In this document: in pieces, positions 1 to 8,322 of the stretch
Layout of the letters: the number at the start of each line of letters is the position of its first letter
How positions within the stretch are numbered: the stretch's first letter is position 1
Assembly (NCBI GenBank): GCA_025998955.1
Contig: AP024676.1
Coordinates: 1,550,001 to 1,614,000, forward strand
Length of the DNA stretch: 64,000 bases
DNA from: Candidatus Roseilinea sp.
GTDB lineage: Bacteria > Chloroflexota > Anaerolineae > J036 > Brachytrichaceae
Reading direction: 5' to 3'
The notes under the pieces: model-generated
Told to the model about the DNA's origin: nothing
Databases searched by the model: none
The model's input: only the letters and a program-made list of their open reading frames with translations
Position numbers and translations under genes: made by a program

Positions 1-1293
1 GGCAGCCACGATAGCATACCAGCCATTCGTCGCGCCTGGAAACATCAGGCTCGGCGTGGTCGAGGCATTCCACAGGCCCATGAAGATTTGCAATTCGGCC
101 GGGAAGCCGGGCAGGCCGGGCATACCCATCAGCGTAAGTGCGCCGATGACGAAGCCCACGGCGGCCAGCGGCATCACGCGCACCAGGCCGTTCAGCTCAC
201 GCACATCGCGCAGGTGCGCGCGTTCGTAGATCATGCCGACCAGAGCGAACATCAGACCGGTCATCACGCCACCAGCGAACAGCTCCAGGCCGGCGCCGTT
301 CAGGCCAAGCTCATTCAGCGCCGCCAGGCCCAGCAGCACCAGGCCGAGGTGGCTGACGGACGAGAAGCCGATGATGTACTTCAGGTCGGTCTGCCGGAAG
401 GCGATCAACGCCGCGTAGATCAGTCCGGCCATACATAAGAAGACGACGACCGGCATCCAATACTTCGCGCCCTCGGGCAGCAATTGGATGCCGATGCGCA
501 AGCCGCAGTACGCGCCGGTGGCCTTCAACACGCCGCCGTGCAACATCGAGACGGCGGTGGGCGCTGCGGCGTAGCCATCGGGCGACCAGTTGTGCAACGG
601 CCACAAGCTGGCCAGTACGCCGAAGCCGACGAAGATCGGCAGGAACCAGGTGCGCTGCAACTGAACGGATTGCTCAGGTGGCAGGTTGCGCACGCCGGCC
701 TGAATGTCGAACCAGTCGAACGAATTGCCGGTCTGGAAGTAAACGGCCAGCAGGCCGATGATCGCAACGAGCGAGCCGACGAAGAGATAAATCGTCAGCT
801 TCATAGCCGCATACTCGCGCCGCTTGCTGCCCCAGCCGGCGATGAGCACGTAGACCGGGAACAACACCAGCTCGTAGAAGATCAGCAGCAGGAAGAGGTC
901 GAGTGCGATGAAGCTGCCGAACACGCCGGACACCAGCAACAACAGGAAGGCGAAATATTCGCGCGGCCGGTCGGCGGAGCGCCAAGAAACCAGCACCGCA
1001 CAGAACATGACGATGCCCGTCAGCACCAGTTGTGGCGCGGAGAAGCCATCCACGCCGACGTGGTAGCCGATGCCGAATTCCGGTATCCAGGTCGCTTTCT
1101 CCTGGAACTGAAAGCCGCCGAGCGTGCGATCGTAGCCGAAGAATACGGCCAGCGAGAGCAGCAGCGAGACGAATGACGCCATGACCGCGATGGTCTTGAT
1201 CACATCCTCCCGATCGCGCGGCACGAGCAGGATGATGATCGCGCCGATGAGCGGCACGAGCATGATGAGGGTAAGGAGGGGGACGTTCGTCAT
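1..1293 (-). CDS. nuoM: NADH-quinone oxidoreductase subunit M, second copy (partial)
   Basis: Proton-pumping antiporter-like subunit of respiratory complex I in the cytoplasmic membrane. The frame opens at an ATG four bases after the stop of the upstream nuoM and runs off the left edge of the window, so the C-terminus is missing. The translation is a string of hydrophobic helices with the NuoM hallmark of an intramembrane glutamate (FYELVLFPVYVL) and the WPLHNWSPDG helix-break motif, where typical NuoM reads WLPDAH. It is clearly diverged from the preceding NuoM and is not a fresh duplicate. It is therefore read as the second NuoM of a two-NuoM complex I; NuoN would be expected next, outside the window. 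Assignment to NuoM over NuoN rests on these motifs. Confidence 0.88.
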   Translation of the reverse strand, partial: MTNVPLLTLIMLVPLIGAIIILLVPRDREDVIKTIAVMASFVSLLLSLAVFFGYDRTLGGFQFQEKATWIPEFGIGYHVGVDGFSAPQLVLTGIVMFCAVLVSWRSADRPREYFAFLLLLVSGVFGSFIALDLFLLLIFYELVLFPVYVLIAGWGSKRREYAAMKLTIYLFVGSLVAIIGLLAVYFQTGNSFDWFDIQAGVRNLPPEQSVQLQRTWFLPIFVGFGVLASLWPLHNWSPDGYAAAPTAVSMLHGGVLKATGAYCGLRIGIQLLPEGAKYWMPVVVFLCMAGLIYAALIAFRQTDLKYIIGFSSVSHLGLVLLGLAALNELGLNGAGLELFAGGVMTGLMFALVGMIYERAHLRDVRELNGLVRVMPLAAVGFVIGALTLMGMPGLPGFPAELQIFMGLWNASTTPSLMFPGATNGWYAIVAA

Positions 1294-1297
1294 TGAG

Positions 1298-2872
1298 CTA
1301 CCTTAACAACCCTTGCACACCTACGTTGATGACGTTGAGCGCCAGCGCCGGCCATACCCCCAGCACCAGCATCGCACCCATCAGCGGCGCGATGCCGAGG
1401 ATCTCGGCGAAGTTCATGTCCGGCAACGGGTGATGATGCCATTCCTCGCCTAGCGGACCGTGCAACACTTTCTGGATCGCCTTGAGGATGTAAATGCCGG
1501 TGATGAGCAAGCCGGCCATCGAGAGGATAGTGAGCAGTGTATGCACCGACCACGCGCCGCGCGTGACCATGAACTCGCTCACGAATCCAGACAGGCCAGG
1601 CAACCCTAGCGAACCCATCGCGCAGAAGATGAGCACCGCGCCGTAGATCGGCATGATCGTCCACAAGCCGCCATACTTCGTCAGGTCGCGGGTGTGGGCA
1701 CGCTCGTATACCACACCGACCAGGGCGAACATCGCTGCCGAGGAGAGGCCGTGCGTTACCATCTGGAGCACGGCGCCGCTGCCGGCGATGGTCGCGTCAA
1801 TCTCGCGCACAGTGGAGCTGGGCGTCAGCGCCAGCCCAACCGACGCAATGCCCAGCGCCACGAAGCCCATATGGTTGATGGACGAGTAGGCGACCAGGCG
1901 TTTGAAGTCGTTCTGGCCCCACGCCGCAAATGCACCGAGCAGGATGCTCAGGAACGCCAGCAGAGCTAGCAGCACGCTGTAATTGATGTTCAGGCCCGGC
2001 AGCACCGGCTGCGAGAACACGTCGGGGAAGAGGGGCATGACCAGCCGGAAGAAGCCGTAGCCGCCGAGTTTGAGCAGGATGCCGGCCAGCATCATCGAGC
2101 CGCCGGTCGGCGCCTCGGTGTGCGCGTCGGGCAGCCAGGTGTGCAGCGGCCAGATGGGGATCTTCAACGCGAACGCGATGCTGAAGGCGATAAACGCGAC
2201 GGCCTTCCAGACGGTCGGATCCCAGCCGAAGAATTCGACCTGGTTATTGCCGGTGAACGGACGACCGAGCGATGACTCCAAATAGGTGATGTCGAAGCTC
2301 TTCGAGGCCAGGCCAATTACCTGAATCGCCAGCAGCATCCCCAGGCTGGCGAACATGGTGTAGAGGATGAACTTGAAGGACGCATAGCGCCGATTCGCCC
2401 CGCCCCATTGGCTGATCAAGAAGTACATCGGCACCAGGCTGATCTCGTAGAAGAGGAAGAACAGGATCAGGTCGAGCGCGATGAACACGCCGAGCACCGT
2501 GGTCTGCAACAGGAAGAACAGCGCGAAATAGGCCTTCGGGTTGCGCTCGATGTTCAGCGAGAAGATCATCGCCAGTGGCGTGAGGAAGCAGGTCAGCGCC
2601 ACCAGCGGCAGACTGATGCCATCCACACCGACTTTGTAAACCGAGTTTATCTGGGGGAACCAGACCATGCTCTCCAGGTACTGGTAGCCGCCCACGCTAC
2701 GGTCGTAGCCGGCCCACGCCGCAATCGAAAGGCCCAGCGGGATCAGGCTGAAGGCGATGGCGCCCCACTTGATCAGCCGGGTCTGATTGGCTGGCGTAAC
2801 CAGCACCAGCAGCATCCCTACCAGCGGCAGGTAAGTGATTACCGACAGCAGATTCGTGCTCAGTAGATTCAT
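1298..2872 (-). CDS. nuoM: NADH-quinone oxidoreductase subunit M
   Basis: Antiporter-like membrane subunit of complex I. About 524 residues from the chosen ATG, usual for NuoM. The key glutamate lies in FYEISLVPMYF near residue 143, matching the position of the conserved Glu in E. coli NuoM, and the lysine-bearing WPLHTWLPDAHTEAP segment follows. In-frame GTG and TTG codons lie 12-15 bases upstream with no good ribosome-binding site, so the ATG is preferred. It lies 50 bases after nuoL and four bases before the second nuoM, so the genes are almost certainly co-transcribed. Confidence 0.93.
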   Translation of the reverse strand: MNLLSTNLLSVITYLPLVGMLLVLVTPANQTRLIKWGAIAFSLIPLGLSIAAWAGYDRSVGGYQYLESMVWFPQINSVYKVGVDGISLPLVALTCFLTPLAMIFSLNIERNPKAYFALFFLLQTTVLGVFIALDLILFFLFYEISLVPMYFLISQWGGANRRYASFKFILYTMFASLGMLLAIQVIGLASKSFDITYLESSLGRPFTGNNQVEFFGWDPTVWKAVAFIAFSIAFALKIPIWPLHTWLPDAHTEAPTGGSMMLAGILLKLGGYGFFRLVMPLFPDVFSQPVLPGLNINYSVLLALLAFLSILLGAFAAWGQNDFKRLVAYSSINHMGFVALGIASVGLALTPSSTVREIDATIAGSGAVLQMVTHGLSSAAMFALVGVVYERAHTRDLTKYGGLWTIMPIYGAVLIFCAMGSLGLPGLSGFVSEFMVTRGAWSVHTLLTILSMAGLLITGIYILKAIQKVLHGPLGEEWHHHPLPDMNFAEILGIAPLMGAMLVLGVWPALALNVINVGVQGLLR

Positions 2873-2922
2873 CGTCGTCGTCACCAAAGCAGGATTAGAT
2901 CTGTGACCTCCAACCCGCTACG

Positions 2923-5148
2923 TCACTGGAACAGGAACAAGAAGAACACCAGAATCGCGATGACCATAATCAGGCCGGACAGCAGGTAGTTCTGCACCTG
3001 TCCGGTCTGCAATTCGCGGCCCCAGTCGCCCAGGCTGCGGAAGAAGCGGCCCACGGCATCCGAGAAGCCGGTGATCACCACGCGGTCGAACTCGGCAAAG
3101 CCCTTCGTCACGCGCGCGCCGAACGCATAGCCGCCTTCCAGGATGCGGTCTATCACGCCCTTGTCCACCACGCGCGCGTAGTTGTCGGCGATGACCTGGA
3201 GCGGGGTGATAAAGATCTTGCGATACAGCTCGTCCCAGTACCAGCGGTTATAGAGGAAGTTGAACACCGGCAGCTTCTCCACCGGGTCGGTCTGGCCGGC
3301 CTGCAGCGGGTTGCGCGCATAGACGAGCCAGCCGAGCGCCAGACCGCCCAGCGCCACGCCGATGGAGAACAGCACCGGCACGATGTTGAAGGTCAGCGGC
3401 TCCGGCTTCTCCAGCAACATGCTGGCGATGAAATTCTTCAGCCAGAACGCGCCGTCGCCCATGAGCGCGCCGAAGACCGGGAAATCCTTCGGGATGTTGA
3501 TGAAGCCGATGAACAGCGCGAAGACGGCCAGCACGATCAACGGGAAGGTCATCGAAGGCACGCTCTCGGTAGCATGCGCCGCCGCCTCGGTGCGCGGCTG
3601 ACCCAGGAAGGTCATCGCAATCTGTCGCATGGTGTAGAACGCCGTCATCAGCGCGCTGACGACCAGCACCAGGAAGACCAGCGTCGCCAAGCTATCGCCC
3701 TTCACCAGACCATGGTAGTAGGCATCGGCGAAGATCTCGTCTTTGCTCCAGAAACCGGCGGTGATGAACGGGAAGCCGGCCAGCGCCAGACCGCCGATCA
3801 GGAACGTGGCGAAGGTGATCGGCATGCGCGTGCGCAGGCCGCCCATGTTGCGCATGTCCTGTGGGTCGAAGGCATGCGCGTCATGCTCGCCATGATCGTC
3901 ATGTCCACCATGGCTGTCATGCGCATCATGTCCATGCTCCCCATGACTTGAGTGACTTTCATGACCTGAGTGTCCGGAATGACCTCCATGCCCCGCATGG
4001 CTGACGTGATGATGCCCATGTTCTACGCCATGGATGACCGAGCCGGAAGCCAGGAACAACAGCGCCTTGAAGAAGGCGTGGGTGAGCAGGTGGAAAGCCG
4101 CCGCCACATACGCACCGATGCCGACTGCCGCCACCATGAAGCCGAGCTGCGAGATCGTGGAGAAAGCCAGCACGCGCTTGATGTCGTATTGCGCCACGGC
4201 AATCGTCGCGCCTAGGAAGGCAGTGAACGCACCGATCAGGCCGACGATGGTGAACGCGGTGCCATGCTCACCCGAAGCGACCAGCAGCGGGAAGAAGCGC
4301 AGCAGCATGAAGATGCCGGCGCTCACCATCGTGGCAGCGTGGATCATGGCCGAGACCGGCGTCGGGCCTTCCATCGCGTCGGGCAACCACACATGCAGCG
4401 GCCACTGCGCGCTCTTGCCCACTGTGCCCCCGAAGATCAGGATGGCGATCAGCCCAGCAGCCGAAATGCCCAGCCCGAGCACTGCCGGCGTCGCGGCCAG
4501 CTCTTTCAGCACCTCTTCGTTGTGCAGGATCGCGTGGAAGTTCAGCGTGCCGGTCTGGGCATAGAGATACACCATGCCCAGCAACAGCAGCATATCGCCC
4601 ACGCGGGTGGTCATGAACGCTTTGACCGCAGCCTTGTAAGCCGAGGGTTTCTGATAGAAGAAGCCGATCAGCGAGTAGGAGCAGAACCCCATCAACTCCC
4701 AGAAGATGAACAGGGTGAGCAAGTTATCGCTAACCACCAGGCCCATCATCGAGCCGGCGAACAGGCTGAGGTAGGCGAAGAAGCGTGTGTAGCGTGGATC
4801 CGCCGACATGTAGCCGATGCTGTAGATGAAGATCAGCGTGCAGGCCACCGGCACCATGAACAGGAAGGTCGCGCCGAGTGGATCCACCGCGACGCCGATG
4901 TTCAAGACCGTCTCGCCAGTGGGCAACCAGCCGATCTGCCCGCCGATCGGCTTCTTGCCCAGGTCCTTCATTTGCCAGACGTTGAAGAACACGATGAAGG
5001 ACATCACCAGCGAGGCGATCATGGCGAACACGGCGATCGTCGAGCTGGTCTGGCGGTAGCGGTTGGTGAACAGCGCAATGACCGCGAACGCCAGAATCGG
5101 CGGCATCGGCGCAAGCCAGAGTAATGTAGTCAGTGTTTCGTGCGGCAT
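2923..5148 (-). CDS. nuoL: NADH-quinone oxidoreductase subunit L with His-rich loop
   Basis: Distal antiporter-like subunit of complex I, which carries the long lateral helix. It has 741 residues against about 610 in E. coli. Conserved charged residues are visible: Glu in FIFWELMGF (about 151), Lys in GTVGKSAQWPLHVWLPDA (about 245), Lys in HAFFKALLFL (about 361) and the GFWSKDEI segment (about 469). Residues about 373-426 are a hydrophilic insertion with 20 histidines in an xxH rhythm, placed where other NuoL proteins have a short loop before DMRNMGGLRTRMP. The C-terminus shows an amphipathic stretch ending in LQTGQVQNYLL and a final membrane helix. The start has only a weak Shine-Dalgarno. 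Whether the lateral helix also carries the extra length reported for two-NuoM complexes needs an alignment. Confidence 0.95.
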   Translation of the reverse strand: MPHETLTTLLWLAPMPPILAFAVIALFTNRYRQTSSTIAVFAMIASLVMSFIVFFNVWQMKDLGKKPIGGQIGWLPTGETVLNIGVAVDPLGATFLFMVPVACTLIFIYSIGYMSADPRYTRFFAYLSLFAGSMMGLVVSDNLLTLFIFWELMGFCSYSLIGFFYQKPSAYKAAVKAFMTTRVGDMLLLLGMVYLYAQTGTLNFHAILHNEEVLKELAATPAVLGLGISAAGLIAILIFGGTVGKSAQWPLHVWLPDAMEGPTPVSAMIHAATMVSAGIFMLLRFFPLLVASGEHGTAFTIVGLIGAFTAFLGATIAVAQYDIKRVLAFSTISQLGFMVAAVGIGAYVAAAFHLLTHAFFKALLFLASGSVIHGVEHGHHHVSHAGHGGHSGHSGHESHSSHGEHGHDAHDSHGGHDDHGEHDAHAFDPQDMRNMGGLRTRMPITFATFLIGGLALAGFPFITAGFWSKDEIFADAYYHGLVKGDSLATLVFLVLVVSALMTAFYTMRQIAMTFLGQPRTEAAAHATESVPSMTFPLIVLAVFALFIGFINIPKDFPVFGALMGDGAFWLKNFIASMLLEKPEPLTFNIVPVLFSIGVALGGLALGWLVYARNPLQAGQTDPVEKLPVFNFLYNRWYWDELYRKIFITPLQVIADNYARVVDKGVIDRILEGGYAFGARVTKGFAEFDRVVITGFSDAVGRFFRSLGDWGRELQTGQVQNYLLSGLIMVIAILVFFLFLFQ
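3871..4032 (-). repeat. Period-9 coding repeat for the NuoL His-rich loop
   Basis: The DNA here repeats a CATG-containing unit about every nine bases. This gives a three-residue protein rhythm of two small or acidic residues followed by His, with 20 His in about 54 residues. A period of nine keeps the reading frame. It is probably a slippage-expanded loop that could bind a transition metal, but no function is shown. Confidence 0.8.
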
Positions 5149-5158
5149 GCTTCGGTTG

Positions 5159-5324
5159 GTGTCCGATAGGTGTCGTTAGTGTCTGTCAGTGTCGCTAGTG
5201 TCATTAGTGTCGTTGGTGTCGCCAGTGTCACTGTGTTGCATGTCCACTTCGACGCCACTGGAGGTCATTCGGCACCATCAACATTGTTGACACCATTGAC
5301 ACCTTTGACACCAGCAACGGACAC
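5159..5324. repeat. Inverted pair of period-9 GTGTC / GACAC arrays
   Basis: This fills the 184-base nuoK-nuoL gap. On the plus strand GTGTC occurs at 5159, 5170, 5179, 5189, 5198, 5207, 5216 and 5225, mostly nine bases apart. The complementary GACAC follows at 5289, 5298, 5307 and 5320. The two halves could fold into a long imperfect hairpin in the nuo transcript. The same unit recurs inside the glycosyltransferase at 34390-34439. Confidence 0.85.
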
Positions 5325-5332
5325 AAATAACA

Positions 5333-5659
5333 TCACAATTTCATCTGATCCAGCTTCTCCGGGTCAATGCTGCGAGTGACGCGATAGACCGAGATGATGA
5401 GCGCCAGGCCAACGGCGGCTTCGGCGGCGGCGATGACGAGCACGAACGCCGCGAATGCCAGGCCGCCGGACGATGCCGGCGCCAGATAGCGCCAGAACGC
5501 CAGCAGATTGATGTTGGCGGCGTTCAGCATCAGCTCGACACCCATGAGCAGCGCGATGGCGTTCTTGCGTGCCAACGCGCCGTACAGGCCGATGCAGAAT
5601 AACGCCGCCGACACGACGAGATACCACCATAGCGGAATTCCGTTAAGTAGGTTTTGCAT
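5333..5659 (-). CDS. nuoK: NADH-quinone oxidoreductase subunit K
   Basis: Small three-helix membrane subunit of complex I, 108 residues, normal length. Both conserved membrane glutamates are present, in GVELMLNAANINL and in AAAEAAVGLALI. A GAGGAA ribosome-binding site precedes the ATG. It follows nuoJ by 28 bases and is separated from nuoL by the period-9 repeat block. Confidence 0.95.
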   Translation of the reverse strand: MQNLLNGIPLWWYLVVSAALFCIGLYGALARKNAIALLMGVELMLNAANINLLAFWRYLAPASSGGLAFAAFVLVIAAAEAAVGLALIISVYRVTRSIDPEKLDQMKL

Positions 5660-5687
5660 GGTTCCTCGATCGAAACGCGCTTGAGTT

Positions 5688-6410
5688 TCAATGTTGTTCA
5701 GCGGTCGAAGCCACTGCGCCTTCAGGTAACGCCGCGACGTCAGGGGTCAGGCCAGCCCGCCTCATCGCCTCGGCTTCTTCCGCCGCCTCTTCGGCCTGGC
5801 GTTGGCGATCCTCGATCACCTCGGCGGGTCGGCGCTGGCGCGCGACGAAGATCGCACCGGCCAACACCACATCCACCAGAAAGGCGATGAGCAAGAAGGG
5901 CAATAGATATTGGTTCAAATCTACCAGTGAGCGGCCGAAGTCAGCGATGTAAGTCTCCGGCATCGCGGGAATCGGCTGTCCCGGCGGCGTCCATTCGATG
6001 CCGCCCACATCGCGCGGCGAGGTGTTGCCGGCGAACAACGAGATGACCGGCCAGCGCGCAACGTCAATCGTCGTGCGCAACGGCCCGAACAAGAGCAGCA
6101 GCACGAAGAAGATGATTCCCGCCACGACCGCCGCAGCTACCGCCTGCGAGTTGCGCGGCACCATGCCCTGCATACCGCGCGTGAGCATGACGGCGAAGAT
6201 GACCAAGATGGAGATCGCGCCGATGTAAATCAACACCTGCGCCACGGCGAACAGGCCGATATCGAGCAGGACGAATAACCCGGCCACGCCGAAGAACGTC
6301 AGGATCATCATCAGCGCCGCGCGAAACAGGTTGCCGGTAGTGACGACAAAAATCGCCGACCCGAGGACGGCCAGGGCGATCACAATGAAGAGCACTTGAT
6401 GGATCGTCAT
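5688..6410 (-). CDS. nuoJ: NADH-quinone oxidoreductase subunit J
   Basis: Membrane subunit of complex I, 240 residues. The first part holds the usual helices, including the TM3-type segment FGVAGLFVLLDIGLFAVAQVL and the following LIYIGAISILVIFAVML. After the last helix (DVVLAGAIFVARQ, about residue 190) there is a hydrophilic tail of about 50 residues rich in Ala, Glu and Arg, probably a cytoplasmic helical extension. It lies between nuoH and nuoK; the nuoH-nuoJ gap holds a period-7 repeat. Confidence 0.94.
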   Translation of the reverse strand: MTIHQVLFIVIALAVLGSAIFVVTTGNLFRAALMMILTFFGVAGLFVLLDIGLFAVAQVLIYIGAISILVIFAVMLTRGMQGMVPRNSQAVAAAVVAGIIFFVLLLLFGPLRTTIDVARWPVISLFAGNTSPRDVGGIEWTPPGQPIPAMPETYIADFGRSLVDLNQYLLPFLLIAFLVDVVLAGAIFVARQRRPAEVIEDRQRQAEEAAEEAEAMRRAGLTPDVAALPEGAVASTAEQH

Positions 6411-6448
6411 GTTCGTAGCAACTTCCAGCTCATGACTTCCGACCCAGC

Positions 6449-6490
6449 GAACTCAGAACTCAGGAGTCGGGAGTGGGAAGTCGGGAATCA
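6449..6490. repeat. Period-7 tandem repeat (six units) between nuoJ and nuoH
   Basis: Six consecutive heptamers on the plus strand fit the pattern GRAGTCR or GAACTCA. It fills most of the gap between nuoH and nuoJ and belongs to the period-7 family seen elsewhere in the window. Confidence 0.8.
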
Positions 6491-6493
6491 CTT

Positions 6494-7747
6494 TCACACG
6501 CTCACCGCCGCCATGTTCTCCGCCCGGCGCTGCTCGAGCACCGCTTCTTCCTGTAGGCGCATAATACGTGCGCGACGCGCTGCGATCGTCAGCGAGCCGA
6601 TCAAGATGAGCATGCTCGCGGTGAACAGAATGGCCGCCTGAACACCCGGCGCCACGAGAATGCCACCGTTGGCCTGCGCCATCGCCGGGCTGGTCACGAA
6701 GAGCTTCATCAACGCCATCACCACGACCAAGTGCACGATCGAAACCGGCACGAAGAACTTCCAGTTCAGGTTGTGCATCTGATCCACGCGAATGCGCGGC
6801 AACGTGCCGCGCAGCCACATGAAGATGGTGAACACAGCGGCAGCTTTGAGCAGCAGCCAAATGTAAGGTGGTAGGACCGGGCCGGCATAGCCGCCCAGGA
6901 ACAACGTCGAGAACACGAACGCCACGGCCAGCGCGTTGACGTATTCGCCTAGGAAGAACAGTGCAAACTTCATGCCGCTGTACTCGACGTGGAAGCCGGC
7001 CACGATCTCCGACTCGGCCTCCAGCAGGTCGAACGGCGAGCGCGCAGTCTCGGCAATGCCGCTGATCAGGAAGACCAGCGCGCTGAGCGGGAAGAACACG
7101 ATAAACGGGATGCCCGGATTGCCGTCCAGCGTCGTCTGCTGATTGATGATGTCCACGAGGCCCATCGAGCCGGCCAACATCACCACCGGCAACACGTTCA
7201 ACAGCATTGGCACTTCATAGCCGACCAATTGGGCCACCGTGCGGAACGCGCCCAACAAGGCGTACTTATTGTTGCTGCCCCACCCTGCCATGATGATCGC
7301 CACGATGCTACCCGAGCCGATGGCGATGATGTAGAACACGCCGACGTTCAGATTCGTACCCACCACACCCGGTGCAAACGGCAGCACGGCATAGGTCGTC
7401 AGAGCGAACACCGCAATGACCAGCGGCGCAAGGTTGTATACCCAGCGATCGGCGGCCGCCGGCGTAGTGTCCTCCTTGGTGAACATCTTGATGCCGTCGG
7501 CGATGGGTTGCAACAGCCCAAGCGGGCCGGCCTGGTTCGGTCCGACGCGATCCTGAATGCGCGCGACGACCTTGCGTTCGACATATGTCAGCCCCATGAA
7601 CGACAGTGCCGCGAAGGTGCACAAAATGACCGCCGCCAGCCCCATCGTGATCAGGTCCGCGATGAACGGGCTGAACCCGAAGATGCTATTGATGATCCCG
7701 GCGACGAAATCGCCGATGATCTTGAGCAGGTCGTTGATGAAGTTCAT
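6494..7747 (-). CDS. nuoH: NADH-quinone oxidoreductase subunit H
   Basis: Quinone-channel membrane subunit of complex I, 417 residues, longer than E. coli NuoH (325) through N- and C-terminal extensions. Diagnostic motifs: ERKVVARIQDRVGPNQAGP near the first cytoplasmic loop, QPIADGIKMFTKED, and the acidic loop ETARSPFDLLEAESEIVAGF that lines the quinone path. A C-terminal helix and a basic tail (RRARIMRLQEE) end the protein. It follows nuoA by 52 bases. nuoB, C, D, E, F, G and I are absent from this position. Confidence 0.95.
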   Translation of the reverse strand: MNFINDLLKIIGDFVAGIINSIFGFSPFIADLITMGLAAVILCTFAALSFMGLTYVERKVVARIQDRVGPNQAGPLGLLQPIADGIKMFTKEDTTPAAADRWVYNLAPLVIAVFALTTYAVLPFAPGVVGTNLNVGVFYIIAIGSGSIVAIIMAGWGSNNKYALLGAFRTVAQLVGYEVPMLLNVLPVVMLAGSMGLVDIINQQTTLDGNPGIPFIVFFPLSALVFLISGIAETARSPFDLLEAESEIVAGFHVEYSGMKFALFFLGEYVNALAVAFVFSTLFLGGYAGPVLPPYIWLLLKAAAVFTIFMWLRGTLPRIRVDQMHNLNWKFFVPVSIVHLVVVMALMKLFVTSPAMAQANGGILVAPGVQAAILFTASMLILIGSLTIAARRARIMRLQEEAVLEQRRAENMAAVSV

Positions 7748-7799
7748 AGGTCAGGTCCCAGAGGCCGGTGGGTAAACCGAACGTTCGACGATGTGATCT

Positions 7800-8156
7800 T
7801 CATTCCCAGTCCAACGCACCCTTGCGCCAGGCATATAGCAGCGCGATCAGCAAGACGACGATGAAGAGGATGACATTGGCGACGGCGAAGAACGTCAATG
7901 AGTTGAACGCCACGGCGATCGGGAAGAGCAGGATCGCCTCAATGTCGAACAGCACGAACACCAGGGCGAGGATGTAATACTGAACGCGGAACTGCACCCA
8001 GGTATCGCCAACGGTCTCCATGCCGCACTCGTACGTCTCGAGTTTGGCTTTGCTGGGCTTCTTTGGACGCAATAACGAAGCCGCAACGAGCGTCACCCCC
8101 ATGAGCAACGCAGCCGTCACCAGCATCACACCGACGAACGCAAAGTCTGTTCTCAT
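7800..8156 (-). CDS. nuoA: NADH-quinone oxidoreductase subunit A
   Basis: First gene of the membrane-arm cluster. About 118 residues with three membrane helices and the family signature YECGMETVGDTWVQF followed by VQYYILALVFVLFDIEAILLF, including the conserved FDIE. The ATG at 8156 is preferred over an in-frame GTG at 8168, which lacks a ribosome-binding site; the choice changes only four residues. A strong promoter lies about 100 bases upstream. Confidence 0.93.
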   Translation of the reverse strand: MRTDFAFVGVMLVTAALLMGVTLVAASLLRPKKPSKAKLETYECGMETVGDTWVQFRVQYYILALVFVLFDIEAILLFPIAVAFNSLTFFAVANVILFIVVLLIALLYAWRKGALDWE

Positions 8157-8261
8157 AGGCCTATGCACGATTTAGCCACAGCGCCGCCACGAACAATCGT
8201 CTTTCGCGGCACTGTGGCTAATTGAGATCCGGACAAGTGCCAAACTTCACAAGGCGCAGGC

Positions 8262-8291
8262 ATTATAGCTGCATGAATTTTGTAGCGTCAA
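8262..8291 (-). promoter_or_regulatory. Sigma70-like promoter of the nuo cluster
   Basis: On the minus strand, TTGACG (8291-8286) is followed after 18 bases by a perfect TATAAT (8267-8262). The predicted start is near 8255, leaving a leader of about 100 bases before nuoA. This is the best consensus promoter in the window. Confidence 0.8.
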
Positions 8292-8322
8292 GGATTAACA
8301 TAGGTTGAACGCGCGCCGAATG

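Noticed and set aside
3871-4032. Regular repeat spacing that could be mistaken for a CRISPR-like array
   Set aside because: Units are nine bases without spacers and code in frame for the NuoL His-rich loop.
5159-5324. Possible intrinsic terminator between nuoK and nuoL
   Set aside because: The fold would be large and imperfect, has no U-run and lies inside an obligate operon; kept as a repeat instead.
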